A DNA stretch of 64,000 nucleotides from Sycon ciliatum (Eukaryota > Porifera > Calcarea > Leucosolenida > Sycettidae): the NCBI RefSeq assembly GCF_964019385.1, contig NC_088645.1, positions 39,709,520-39,773,519 of the forward strand, given 5' to 3'. The position numbers were made by a program, and so were the translations under genes. Under the pieces are notes generated by a model. That model had not been told where the DNA came from. It saw only the letters and a program-made list of their open reading frames with translations, and made no database searches. Positions 1-10,056 of this stretch are shown here, in pieces (within the stretch, counting starts at the first letter, position 1; each line of letters begins with the position of its first letter).

Positions 1-343
1 GTGTGGACACGGTGCATAAGGAAACGGAGTTTGCATTTGGCACGTTCGATTACAGGGTCAGGGAAAGGCGAGTGTATATAGGAGTGGCATGGGACGGGAA
101 GGGCAGATCGGCTACGCAGCGAACACATCGCTTGTGGAGGACAGTGAGCTGGTGCCATTGCTGAGCCGTAAGCGCAGAGAAGAACGCGTTTGACCCATAA
201 AGCATGTCAGGAAGTATGAGGCCAGAATCGAAGAGGAGTGACTGGCGTTCAGATAGCGACGGGCGGATGGTTCTCAGGGTGGTTAGCTTCTGGGAAGTTT
301 TACGTACTATGCTTTTTTCTTTTCTTTTTACAATGCAACACAA
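1..343 (-). pseudogene. LINE ORF2 C-terminal part (runs off the left edge)
   Basis: This is the thumb and C-terminal region of a CR1/L2-type reverse transcriptase on the - strand. It shows the YGSNAFF...LT pattern followed by a basic KRCVRC segment, as in the better preserved LINE at 45440-47158. It continues the reverse transcriptase at 975-1809; the two parts are split by the 314-981 insertion. A stop follows near position 50, and the coding similarity is lost toward the window edge. It is a decayed mobile element, not a host gene. Confidence 0.7.
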
Positions 344-981
344 TTATTGTGGAAAGGTCACAACAATAAGAGACAAGATCAAAAGGAAAGCTTTACAATA
401 ATAATAATAATAATAAAACGTAGCCTGGAAAATGTGAAAAGTCACTGAGTACAGTTTAATTCAATATCCATGTCCAGTATTTATAATAAAAATAATCTGC
501 TGCAATTTCTAAATTCTCACATGCAAGCAACCTGGGCCTCAGCAACAACAAGCTCAGCAGACTCCGGATGCCGAACCGATCGCTCACGGAAAAGACCCCG
601 TGAACCCCGCAAACACATGATGCATGATCGCAACAGGGCAAATGAGAGACGGCATCTGATGTAAGATATAACGTGGGAGTACTTCTCCTTCCTCCTTTCC
701 GCTCTCAATAACGCGATTCGGCGATAGAGTGATGTCGCCGCTCTTCCCATGCCACCACTTGCCGACAGCACAACAGGCATGAACGTCGCATGCTCCACCT
801 CTCTCACTCTCTCTTCATAACATCGTCGCTTTTCTTTTTCATGGCGCCGATAGACTGTGGTGTGTGGTGCAGATCGATTTGAGCGTGCATGAGGATTAAA
901 AACCCGTATATCAAGTAAAGTACGCTCAAAACGACTGCCCCACAAACCACTGACCGCTACTTCTAGCCTACGTACTATGCT
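314..981 (-). mobile_element. 5'-truncated retroelement inserted in the LINE, 13-bp target duplication
   Basis: The 13 bp TACGTACTATGCT occurs at 301-313 and again at 969-981. The LINE reading frame resumes exactly across one copy. The inserted DNA, read on the - strand, ends in an A-rich tail (about 314-335) preceded by an ATT microsatellite. This indicates target-primed reverse transcription. It carries the nuclease-like ORF listed at 517-945. Confidence 0.75.
517..945 (-). pseudogene. Retroelement C-terminal nuclease-like domain
   Basis: The ORF contains the motif series W-G-x-R-F-E-R-T-L-L-D-I-R-V-F-N-P, then EKEKRRCYEERVREVEHA, S-x-G-G-M-G, and finally RCRLSFALLRS with CLRGSR. The D in LDIRV followed by an E-x-K-type cluster suggests a PD-(D/E)XK nuclease fold; this fold assignment is inference from motif spacing. 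I know the pattern from C-terminal parts of retroelement proteins in invertebrate genomes but cannot name the clade. A second, shorter copy lies at 31339-31570. The insertion around it has the marks of target-primed reverse transcription. The copy is 5' truncated and lacks a reverse transcriptase. Confidence 0.55.
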
Positions 982-1809
982 GGAGACATGCGCGTCCCAC
1001 CGAAGACAGGAACCGATCTGTACCCCAGAAAGCGAGCAGTGGTGGTCTGCGTGAGAAGCGTCCCGTTGCAGTTAACGTTGAGTTCCAGGGTACTACGGCG
1101 TGATGCCTCAATGGCTAAGACCTGCGTCTTGTCAGGGTTTAAAACCAGGCCTTTTCTGTGTAGGTAGTCAGCCAAGTTTGACACAGCAATTGATGAGACT
1201 TGATTTAGGGTTGCTACGGATCTGCTTGCGGTGTCGAGAAGGATGTCATCCGCAAACAGCTGGGAGTGTGCTGGGCTGGTGATGCTATGGACGTCCATGG
1301 TATAATTATAGTGAAAACAGCAAAGGACCCAGTAAACTACCCTAAGGGACTCCACACTCGCATGCAGTTAGGCCCAAGCACTACCCACTCCCCAGAACTA
1401 CTCTCCGTCGACGGTCCGTGAAGTAGCTCGCAAACCAACGCAATGCAGTCGAAGATACACCCAAAGCAAACAAATCTTGGATCATGAGCTGGTGCCGTAC
1501 TTTATCGAATGCCTTGCTCATGTCCACTAGTACTGAGCCAGTGTGTAGCTGGTGGTCTGCTGACGACAGATAGCGGTCCATGGCCAAAGTCAAGGTATCT
1601 TCCGTGGAGTGTTGTGGCCGGTACGCAAACTGATTGGCGGGCAAAAGTGAATGGGCTTGTAAGAAGTCACACAGGCGTTTGTGGACTATCTTCTCCAAGA
1701 TCTTCGATGCTATTGGCAGGAAAGATATGGGACGGTAATTGCGAGATGTGTTCTTGTCACCAGACTTAAATAGGGGTCGAACATTTGCAATCTTCAGGGA
1801 GACGGGCAC
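975..1809 (-). pseudogene. LINE reverse transcriptase (broken)
   Basis: Two ORFs (1809-1381 and 1355-975) together cover the reverse transcriptase fingers and palm. The first has the RPLFKSG and NYRPIS motifs, a QFAYRPQHSTED segment and LVDMSKAFD, which carries the first catalytic aspartate. The second has QLFADDI, the catalytic FADD box, and a LNPDKTQVLAIE segment. The G-VPQGS region between them is lost or frameshifted, and a further frameshift near 1020 leads into the continuation WDAHVSS. It is closest in this window to the 45440-47158 reverse transcriptase. It is a decayed CR1/L2-type element. Confidence 0.85.
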
Positions 1810-1997
1810 AATGCCAGACGAAAGGGATGCAATAATTAATATGGATAGCGAATCGGTTCGTATCCATCCATGCTAGGTTACGACCGCACTTGACAGCAGG
1901 AGGTTCAACAATGCAAAGGTAAGTCAATTACGACCACAAAGTGGTTTGCTGCTGGTACAAGGGAGAACCGTGCAGGAGGTTATCGCTCCATCCACAG

Positions 1998-2527
1998 CTA
2001 GGGCGAGATCCAATGTTGTTCTGCTGCCGTGGGGGCAATGCGGGTAGTGTCCTGCACCTTGTTGCTGATATTGAACTGGTCGCAGAAGCGAAGTAAATTG
2101 TCGAGCTGAGGGGCTTGGCGCCGGCTTACGTCGACATTGAAGTCGCCCGTTAAAATCAGCGGGGACGATGGCATTGACACCGCAGCTGTGTCAACTGCGT
2201 TGGACAAGTCCTGCCTAAACTGTACTGGTGTGCCTGGAGGTCGATACACTCCTCCTTCGGAGAATCCGTTTTCGATGACTTCGGATCTCCAGTAGCAAAA
2301 GTTCTATGTTGGAGTGGTCTCCCACCACTTGTGCTTGAAAGCGATTGTGGACATAGGCTGCTAAGCCACCTGGGACGATCCCTCCGGAAAAGTGCATGGT
2401 TTAGTTTGCTGAGCAAGCTGTCTGCGGTAGAGCTAGATAGAAAGGTTTCCGCCAGTATCATGATGGCAATGTTTTGAGGTAGTATGAAATCCTCAACTTC
2501 TTGCTTTTTATTAAGAAGGTGGCACAC
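1998..2527 (-). pseudogene. LINE apurinic-type endonuclease (broken)
   Basis: This is the N-terminal endonuclease of the same LINE, in overlapping frames at 2527-2156, 2397-2215 and 2249-1998. It shows the LAET segment with the catalytic glutamate, then an F-R-R-D-R segment, GGLAAYVHN, YRPPGTP and LTGDFNVD. The linker from the endonuclease to the reverse transcriptase (about 1810-1997) is reduced and not readable as protein. The order on the - strand is ORF1, endonuclease, reverse transcriptase, as usual for CR1/Jockey-type LINEs. Confidence 0.8.
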
Positions 2528-2586
2528 ATTGAGGAACCCTGCTCTAAGATTAAGACTAAGGCCATTGTTGCTGTTCGATAAAGGGG

Positions 2587-3625
2587 CTAAATTAGGTGGG
2601 TGTGGTCTAGGATGGAATGGGATTGCATTAGGGTTTGGTGGGGTGTCGGCATTAATGATGTGACTGAAGCTGAAGATATCTTATCCAAGGCGAATCTCCA
2701 CTCTCGTGCACGCACCTCCGCTGGCCAGAAGTCTTCCTGCAGAGCTTTGTCGACTTGATCTCCTGGGATCACGACATGTGCGTACGCCAGTCCGAAGTAC
2801 CGGGATTCTGACACACTGCACTTCATGACTGGCAGGTCTTTTTCTCGCACCAACCTACTATGGAATCAGCACTACATCCCATGTGGACATTGCCAAGGTG
2901 AATTGCGCGGCATTTTATCCGAGGGGCTCCACGAAAACTTGCAGGAGCTTTAGGTTTGTGCTGATAATACGAGGTGACAGTGGACTGGCCTGGCTTGTGT
3001 GCTACGTCACGGCTGGCAGTGGTAGTCCTGTTTGCCAACGTGCGTGCAGGGTTTCGCGGTTTTCTCCATTCCACATCCTCCCACTCCGGTTCGACCGGTG
3101 CGGGATCATAATTATGTTGGTTCGCGTGGTGTACTTGTGTCAGTTGTAACCCCTGAGCTGCAAACATTTGAATACGAGTTGCGTGTAGCAGGCCCTGAGT
3201 CAGATGTGCGTGGGTTGATCACTGATGTGGCAGTGGAGGACGTGGACTGGCCTGTTTGGGTACATGTACTCGAAAGCAATTTCTGAAATTCCTCCCTGAG
3301 TGCCCGCCACTTCGAATCTCAGGGAATTGTTGTCAACAACAGCTTCTTTCATGGCAGCCAATTCCTTGATCAAACTACTCATGATCCCTATGAAAGATTC
3401 GCCACCGCAACATCTATGGTCATGACACATGCATGAGCACTTGCGGTAAGCAGGCAAGTTAGACAAGGCCACATCAATTTGGCATCCAGAAGAGCAATTT
3501 TCGCCAAAAAAAGGCGTGACGTCAACAGAACCGTCCATACCAGTGCTCGGAGAACCACTTTGGGCAATCGGGGTAGCACTAGAGTGATCTTCTCCGCTCT
3601 CTTTAGACCCGGCTGACATGGGCAT
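2587..3625 (-). pseudogene. LINE ORF1 (nucleic-acid-binding protein), broken
   Basis: Three frames (3625-3200, 3167-2823 and 2853-2587) make up an ORF1. The N-terminal part is cysteine-rich (KCSCMCHDHRCC). The middle has PEWEDVEWRKPRNPARTLAN, and the C-terminal part has IHLGNVHMGCSADSIVGW then FWPAEVRAREWRF. These match the ORF1 of the LINE at 48090-51836 (PEWQDVQARRLRRAQRSS; FYIGNVQPHCSASSIAKW; FWPDMLSHTIRPWRF). That match fixes it as ORF1 rather than a host gene. No start codon can be assigned with confidence. Confidence 0.7.
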
Positions 3626-3629
3626 GGCG

Positions 3630-4836
3630 AACAGGAGTTAACCCGTATAAAACAAGAAAAAATCAGCCAAAGTTGGAGTTAGAAAATTTGCATCCTACTT
3701 CTACACGTACTCAGTAGACAGTTGGGGTGTACATGTGTTCCAATGGAAACGTACTAGAAACTGTTTCAAAGTCTGTTCCGTAATAAGCTGAAACAGTGAC
3801 AAAGAGAACAATTATTTGTAGTTTCTCACAGTTAATGGTAAACCTATGTTGACTGCAGTGTTCATGGTTAAATACATCTGAACGCAATAAAAAGTGCCAA
3901 AATACAGCTGATTTTTGCTCTCATCGCTCTCTTCTGCCTCCTCCTGTTCCTTTCCATTCATCTCCTCCTCATCCTGGTCCTCCCTCTCATCTTCATCCTC
4001 AGCATCAGTCATGTGCTCATCCTCCGGATAAGGCTCAATCTCAATGCACTCCTCATCACCCTCCATCCAGGTCTCCGTGCTCTCCACCAGCATCACAAGT
4101 CGTCTCATCACTGCTCAGCCTTACCATTGCTCCATTCTCAGCTACTGCACATCCATTTACACTGTCCATTTTGCGTTGGCCATTCCAGGACGATGATGTA
4201 TTGCTAGAGTAGGCTCTTTTGCTGTTCGCTGTGAGTTCCGAAGTGGTGGCCAGGTCATTGATGGCAAACCCACCCCAGTCCCAGCTACCCACGGCACCGC
4301 AGGTGCTGGCGTCGGTGGTGGCCTGGGAACAGGTGGCACTGCCGGCCCAGCGTGTTTGTGTACAGAGCTAACTGGGTTCATGCACTGCCTACCTTGCTTC
4401 CGCTTCTTTTTCTCTGGCTGCTATGGTACGGATTGCCTTTGGCTGAGATTCCAGCAAGGCGTGTGTGCGGAGCGGATTTCGCCTTAGCCCACGCGATATG
4501 CAGTCTAACTGGTGGCTGTCCAACAGTGCAGCACAATGAAGTAAGGGACTTGAATGCTAAACTGATAACAGTGGGTGCGCCCCAATGTCGCAGTTTAGCC
4601 TTTGCAGCTCCGATAAATGGGAAGTATTCACAGCAGCCTGCACCAACAATGCCGGTGATGCCTGATCGGACATACCGAGTACGTGTGTCGTGGATTCAGT
4701 AACAGAACACCTTCCTAGACGTTGGCGTTTTTCACCCGAAGCTTTACTCCACTTGTTTTCACCACGTCCGGCAATGCGTCCCAAGAGGAGGTGCGGTCTC
4801 TTGAGTGGCTGTGCGAAATGCTGGGTCATTATGATG
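3630..4836. other. Unassigned stretch with acidic ORFs
   Basis: No recognisable gene. The - strand holds ORFs at 4111-3812 and 4292-4056. The first encodes a strongly acidic run rich in E and D (about residues 15-65), the second a serine/threonine-rich stretch. They could be fragments of a host exon or of a transposon. A repeat at 3725-3845 recurs at 15705-15832. Confidence 0.3.
3725..3845. repeat. Dispersed repeat, copy 1 (second at 15705-15832)
   Basis: About 120 bp are shared with 15705-15832. Both include TGTACATGTGTTCCAATGGA, CTAGAAACTGTTTC, GTAATAAGC.-AAACAGTGACAA and GTAGTTTCTCACAGTT. No coding potential is evident. The second copy abuts a SINE-like body, so this may be part of a longer SINE or MITE. 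Confidence 0.5.
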
Positions 4837-4840
4837 TTAA

Positions 4841-6951
4841 CCCTAGAACAGCCAACGGTGTCATTTGATACCGCGCGAGTCAAACTTTTGGAATTACCGA
4901 AATATCGCTAATCAGAATAAGCTCAAATCTTGTGACTATTCTTAGTTTTGCTTCCTTTTTCGTCTGCCATAAACTTTTGATTTCTAATTGATGAGGTACC
5001 ATAATGGCGAGTACGTATACCTAGAACGGCCAACCAGTGTCATTTGACACCTACACTAAAAAAAGCCATTGTTGCAGTTAGATGGAAACAATATGAACAC
5101 ATACCGAAGATGTCGGCCATATTGAGTTGCTCGTATGCCAACCAGACAAAAGAAAGGTGCACGGGCATGAAAAGTGCTGAATACAGGACGCAATATTATA
5201 TGATCAACATACAACCGTCGGGCGAGAATCGCGAATTTGGGGCGGGTAACCATTAGTGCACAGATTACACAGACACTCTTCAGCTAATGTCCTTGATACT
5301 GCTCATTCCCTTTCATTTTCCTGTAGATAGCCCCGGAGGAGCCATCGCGGTCTGACGGCCAAGGAAATACTAGAATGGATGTAGCCTATTACCATGCATG
5401 AATCTGATGACCATGACAGCGAAATTGCCCACTTCATCTTCATTTGATAGATGTTCAAATGTAGTGACCATTGGCAGTGGTGGATCTGTTCTGTCATATG
5501 AGGGCGTATCGTACGGTGACAACACCTGAGTACCTGTGGATTCAGAATGTATTGAGGTTTACGAGCCTCCAGAGAGCGGACAAGGATTGCGGAATAGTCC
5601 AGACAAGGAATTGTCAAAACCGTTGCAGGAGTGGTGGAGACCCCAAAATGGATAGTGTTGAGGAAGAGGAAACGCAACTCTCCAACCTGGAGATGGTACA
5701 CCGCATTATCGCACGGATGGTGCTGTGTAGGTAATCTTTTCTAACTACTTGACGAACTAATAAGGCTCTTGAACCAAACATCTTCCTCCCCCACTTCAGG
5801 CTAAACGGGTAGGCAGCCGCTGGGATGGCGTCTCTCCCTTCATTGGCTCCGGATGCTGCAGAAGCTGATCGCTAAGTAATAACTGATAACTTCATCATCA
5901 GTGCATTACTGGTCAAGAAACTATTGGAGAAGAAAAAGAGTTGCAGTATGAACCACTCTGGTAAATCGAAGTGAGCTACCATCTAACTTCATTGCCAATA
6001 GTCGCGGATTGCGTTTTGTTTTCAAGATTACATTGTAGGATGCAAAGACGGTAGACGTAGAAGGAAGTAGTAGCAAGAATTAACAAGGGTCCGCCTAGTG
6101 TAGACCACCTAGAGCCATATGTTTTACACGGTGAGAGTAGGAAGCCCCACATCGTCCAATTCTACCATAAGATGAGATATGTCCTTGACCGTGTCGATCG
6201 AATGTGGTGGATCTACTCAACAAAGACTATCCCAGAAGAGGTACCCCTGCAAGGCTGTTACGTAAATGAATAGACGTGACAGGCATCAAGGCCTTCACAA
6301 TATCCCAGAACTTTGCTAGTTCACGCACATCCAGAAAACGCTCATTCCTGCACTTGTCAATAAACTTGTAGATAGTCATGGCGTCTGGTTGCTAAGTGGC
6401 AGCCAAGGAGAAGAGAAGGGTTCACCCCTTTGAAAGAGTCTAAAATGCAGTCGCTACTAGACTAATCTTGCAACCATGTCTAGCAGCATATGTGTCAGCT
6501 TGGTGAAAAAATGATGCTCATCTTCAGTCCATGTTTGTACTTGTCACTGTGTGTCATTTATCGTGGCGGTCGAGTAATCCGATTATGCCAAAGCACATAT
6601 TCCCAAAAATCAGTTCCTCGTGTGCAAAGTGACATTGACACATTGCTTGTTATGGTAACTCTGTGATTATACGAAATTCCTTTCGAGTAATTGAAGTTTT
6701 GCCAGTAATTGAGTTCATCCTTCGCAATTGCCGTTACGCGTACATTGTACTTTAGTTGCATATAGCCAACAATAGTGTCTGGGTCAATCCTAATGTGTTG
6801 TGTACATCATAAACGCTGCTAGTAATAGCCAGCACTGAAAAAAAAACTATAATAACCTATATCATAGGGCTTAGACATGTAAATGTATGCAAGTGTCAAA
6901 TGACACCGTTTGACCTTTCTAGGAGTACTGAAAGTGGTGGCCGTCCTAGAG
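4841..6951. mobile_element. piggyBac-like element with TTAA target duplication
   Basis: TTAA lies at 4837-4840 and 6952-6955. The left end starts CCCTAGAACAGCC, and the right end, read inward on the other strand, starts CTCTAGGACGGCC. CCCTAG next to TTAA is typical of piggyBac ends. A second copy of the left end (CCTAGAACGGCCAACC... at about 5020-5051) is a subterminal direct repeat. A GTGTCATTTGA motif also occurs near the right end in inverted orientation (6894-6912). The interior has only short broken ORFs, with no clear DDE transposase, so the copy is decayed or non-autonomous. Confidence 0.65.
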
Positions 6952-7020
6952 TTAAGCCGTATATTCAAGTCACAGCACATGTTAGGTGTTGCCTGTCCTC
7001 CTAGCGACAGTTATGTGCAC

Positions 7021-7071
7021 CGGAGGAGCAAGATATATTCGGCCCATCAACGCCTTGCGTCCTTTGGTAAT
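7021..7071 (+). other. Very tentative first-exon candidate for gene A
   Basis: One frame reads A-R-Y-I-R-P-I-N-A-L-R-P-L. This resembles L-R-F-V-K-P-V-S-T-V-R-E-D in the first exon of gene B. However, the nearby GT dinucleotides fall in phase 0 rather than the phase 1 the family uses, and the nucleotide match is weak. It may be a chance match or a decayed exon. No better first exon for gene A was found. Confidence 0.12.
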
Positions 7072-7326
7072 GGTAAAGGGAAAATTCTAACAATCTTTAT
7101 GATGATGGTCGGCTGTCATTATTGCGTCGTTTGTTTGTTGGTTTGTTTGTTGCAGAGGATTTTTACAGTATGACTCTGGAATTTTTAGCTCATCCATATT
7201 GCCCACTTTTTGTTTATTACCCAGTACATGTACTTGTGTTGTTGAGTTCCCTTCGGGAACGGACACGATAATATATTTTTTCTTACTGGTAGTTACTTGT
7301 ACACGGATGGAGAGCCAAGGTCTAAT

Positions 7327-7920
7327 TTATACAAAAGAGAAAGGACCGAGGAACTACAAGTTTCGTTATACAGTCCACTAACACCACCAGTTACTAAACA
7401 ATCAGCTAAAATCCATCTAAATAATTGTCATAGCCGAAGTAACGTTACAGTGCTGTTTTACTGATGCGTTCGGTTTTTCATGATCATTGTTCGCATAGCT
7501 TCCCCTTTTATTGATCTCCGCATCTTTTCAGCCACCAAATTTGTATGAAATGTTGCTTTGCGTACTTGAATCCTGGTTTGACCGTAATGTGCAATGGTCT
7601 TGTCGGGATCGTTATCGACATGCATGAACATCTTGCAACTTCCTTCACAGCTGAGACATTCAACTCGTGCTTGTCTTGGTTTCGCTCACCTTCCCCTCCT
7701 TATGTTATTTCTAAATTAGAACCTTCCAAGTTGGAAGTTTGTTGGAGTGCGCATCCAAGATGTGCTAGAGCTGTTAGCAAGTTAGTTGTAGAACGTCAGT
7801 ACCGTCGTTCAGTGTCGTATAATGGTATCGCATGCATGAGCTGATTGTTAAGTAACTGGTGGTGTTAGTGGACAGTACAGCGTAACTTGTAGTTCCTTTG
7901 GTCCTTTCTCTTTTGTATAA
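7327..7920. mobile_element. Foldback element FB1
   Basis: Arms of about 82 bp (7327-7408 and 7839-7920) are near-perfect inverted repeats, starting TTATACAAAAGAGAAAGGAC and ending ATCAGCT. The interior shares stretches with a second element at 40504-41221, including GAACCTTCCAAGTTGGAAG and a pyrimidine-rich CACCTTCCCCTC region. It has no transposase ORF, so it is probably non-autonomous. It lies directly upstream of the duplicated block that carries gene A. Confidence 0.7.
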
Positions 7921-7934
7921 CTGACTTGTGTTAT

Positions 7935-9700
7935 TTGTGTCGAGTTTCACCATGATCAATTCAGGTTGCATTGTGTTATTGTCCCGTTTATTATGCAGTT
8001 TCCAGTGATCAATATTAATTAAAATGGTCTGGTGGTGACAGATACAGTTTTCTTCAGACTTTTTCCGTTCCCACCCCCAACCCCACCCGCTAGTAGGTCT
8101 GAATATGATCATTACATCTTGCTTTCTTTTCCTCCTCCTTCAGAAACGCCACCGGTCCAAGAAGGAGTGTTTGTTGTGCGTAGGTGTTCCATAAGTGGTG
8201 TGTGTGGCTATTCAAAGAAATCACCAGAGCAACGCATTGTTTTCCAGAGTGCCCCCACTTCTCAATTCGGTGCGCGGTATGTACAGCAGCCTTACTACAT
8301 TGGCAACACGATTAGTCGGCGCGACGACAGATGGGAATGGGACGTTGAAATGTTAAACACACTTCAGGTCGCACCAGAACAGGCTCTGTGCACGCCAGGT
8401 TTATACTTCATTCGTGAGGAAACCAGCAATGGTTACCGATTGCGGTGTCTAGCCTACAAGGAGACTGTGCTGTGCGTAAGTAAAACAGAGGACAGTGATG
8501 GCTATCCTTTGATGATCCTTCCGCTAGACCAAGCAATGCAGCAACTCGCTTATACCTTCATCGATACGCAGGCGCCGTCATCCATAATTGGAATATGATT
8601 TTCCTGGCTTCTCCTAGTGCCGTGTCCAGTGCCTTTTAACTTTCTTTATAGATAAATATAATAGTATGTATGTCCATTGTAAAAAAGCCCTCAATTTAAT
8701 CGCATTGTATGTTGTCTGCCTACACCTCTGTAGCTAATACGTATGACCTTGGTATACATATGACACTCCAACTAGTGAAAGACTACTCCCCTCGCCCACA
8801 CCATTGCGGTGTTGATGAATGTAATCCTTGAGTGGGTTTACTCTCTCTGGATCCCATCACTTTGCGCACATGCCCCTGACGCTTTATATACACACATTGC
8901 ATTCGTCTTCAACATCGCACACATTACCACCGTACGCTTGCAGTTTTGGTGACGCCTTGGGAATTTTTTGTCTAATCACAGTGCCCACGTTTTCCTCAAG
9001 AACATGTTCTACATGTATTGTACTGCATCTACAACATAAACAAGAATGCTTTCCTTCAACTTGTAAACGCGTATAACCATTCTTTTTCCAGTTTCTCGCA
9101 ATCTATTCCCAACATAGGCAGTGTTATGCACCGCCTCCGTACATTAACTACTCTTTCTGCTAGCTTGAATGCAGCCTGCGTTCACCTATTGTGTCACTTG
9201 CCCTCTGTAGGTACTTGCGCGCCCATAATTGCCGTAGCTATCCAGGCCCTTTAGCATTCTTTTCTCTCCCACTCGATCGCTTTCTCTCGGCTTGTCGTCA
9301 ACTGTTACGTTAGTCTTTCATTTTGTCTCTTGTCTACCCCGATACATGTCGTCCTTTCATCTACTTGTGCTTTGTCCTTTTGCGCGATGGAAATACAGCA
9401 GAGTTGAGTTTCAACAGTAGCACAACTTTTCTTGTCGACCTGCTGAACACGTTTTCACGTGCAGTCCTGTTCCGTTAGTAGTTACCTGACACTGAAGAGG
9501 GCATGTGTGGGAAACCCGAAGGATGTGTTCAACCTTCTGATTTCGCTCGCATTTTAGTGTAGGTAAGAGCTGGGGCTACGAGACCGTAGATGGACTGTAC
9601 AATGCACTGTACAGGGGTTTTGAAGGGATCCTCGACAATAGCATACCCTCGTGTAATTGCCCAGAGATTATCAAGGGGGTTTAGAAAATCATAGGAAATG
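7935..9700. repeat. Segmental duplication, copy 1 (gene A block)
   Basis: Intron, exon and downstream DNA match 17265-18955 along most of their length. Matching pieces include TCGAGTTTCACC.TGAT.AATTCAGG before the exon, CATCGCACACAT.ACCACC after it, and AACTTGTAAACGCGTATAA further down. Both copies end in the same dispersed repeat. The block begins just after the foldback element here and just after a Penelope-like element in copy 2. Confidence 0.75.
8144..8598 (+). CDS. Gene A last exon: unknown cysteine-patterned domain
   Basis: This is the last exon of the first family member and encodes about 150 residues. It begins after a strong polypyrimidine-CAG acceptor (8120-8143) in phase 1. Visible motifs, in order: EGVFVVRRC-x5-CGY, QRIVFQ, YYIGNTISRR, WEWDVE, QALCTPGLYFIRE, YRLRC-x7-CVS and PLMILPLDQA. 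The five cysteines are shared with B and D. The alternation of short hydrophobic runs suggests an all-beta fold (inference). I do not recognise the family. It is closely similar to B and lies in a duplicated block. No convincing upstream exon was found; the foldback and piggyBac-like elements upstream may have displaced it. A may therefore be a partial gene. Confidence 0.7.
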
Positions 9701-9729
9701 ATGGATACTCATTACACCAGTTGACGGCA

Positions 9730-10056
9730 TTAAACTTGAACAAAGGGATCGTAAAAGGACGTTAGCCGGACCTGGAAGGACGCTCGTAGTCCCATGTGAC
9801 AAAACTCAGCACGTTCCTGTGTTTCTAGCACATATGGCTTCCCATGAAAACCGATCTTAGGGCTCAGATAGTTCTGGTATTGTGGTAGCAACGATTCATT
9901 ACTATCAGGTTCGGCCCCATTTTCTCTTGAAAGAAGGATTTCCAAAAAGCAATAAACAGAACGAACTCTGCCGTCATCATCATGCGTCAAGGAAGTGAAA
10001 TGTTTTCCATAATCGATTTCCATATCACTGTCATCAGTTCTTCTTATTCTTAACAA
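9730..10056 (-). other. Unassigned ORF, 108 aa
   Basis: An uninterrupted ORF of 108 codons with mixed composition, an acidic N-terminal part (DDSDMEIDYGK) and no repeat in this window. I do not recognise it. It could be a fragment of an exon or a chance ORF. No splice signals were found that tie it to neighbours. Confidence 0.2.

Noticed and set aside
3812..4111. Acidic nuclear protein gene
   Set aside because: Low-complexity GAA/GAG-type DNA can give such ORFs; no start context, splice sites or homologous copy support it.
8032..8143. N-terminal extension of gene A into the upstream frame
   Set aside because: The frame is open but has no ATG; it covers the polypyrimidine tract and acceptor, and B has the same acceptor with little protein conservation upstream.
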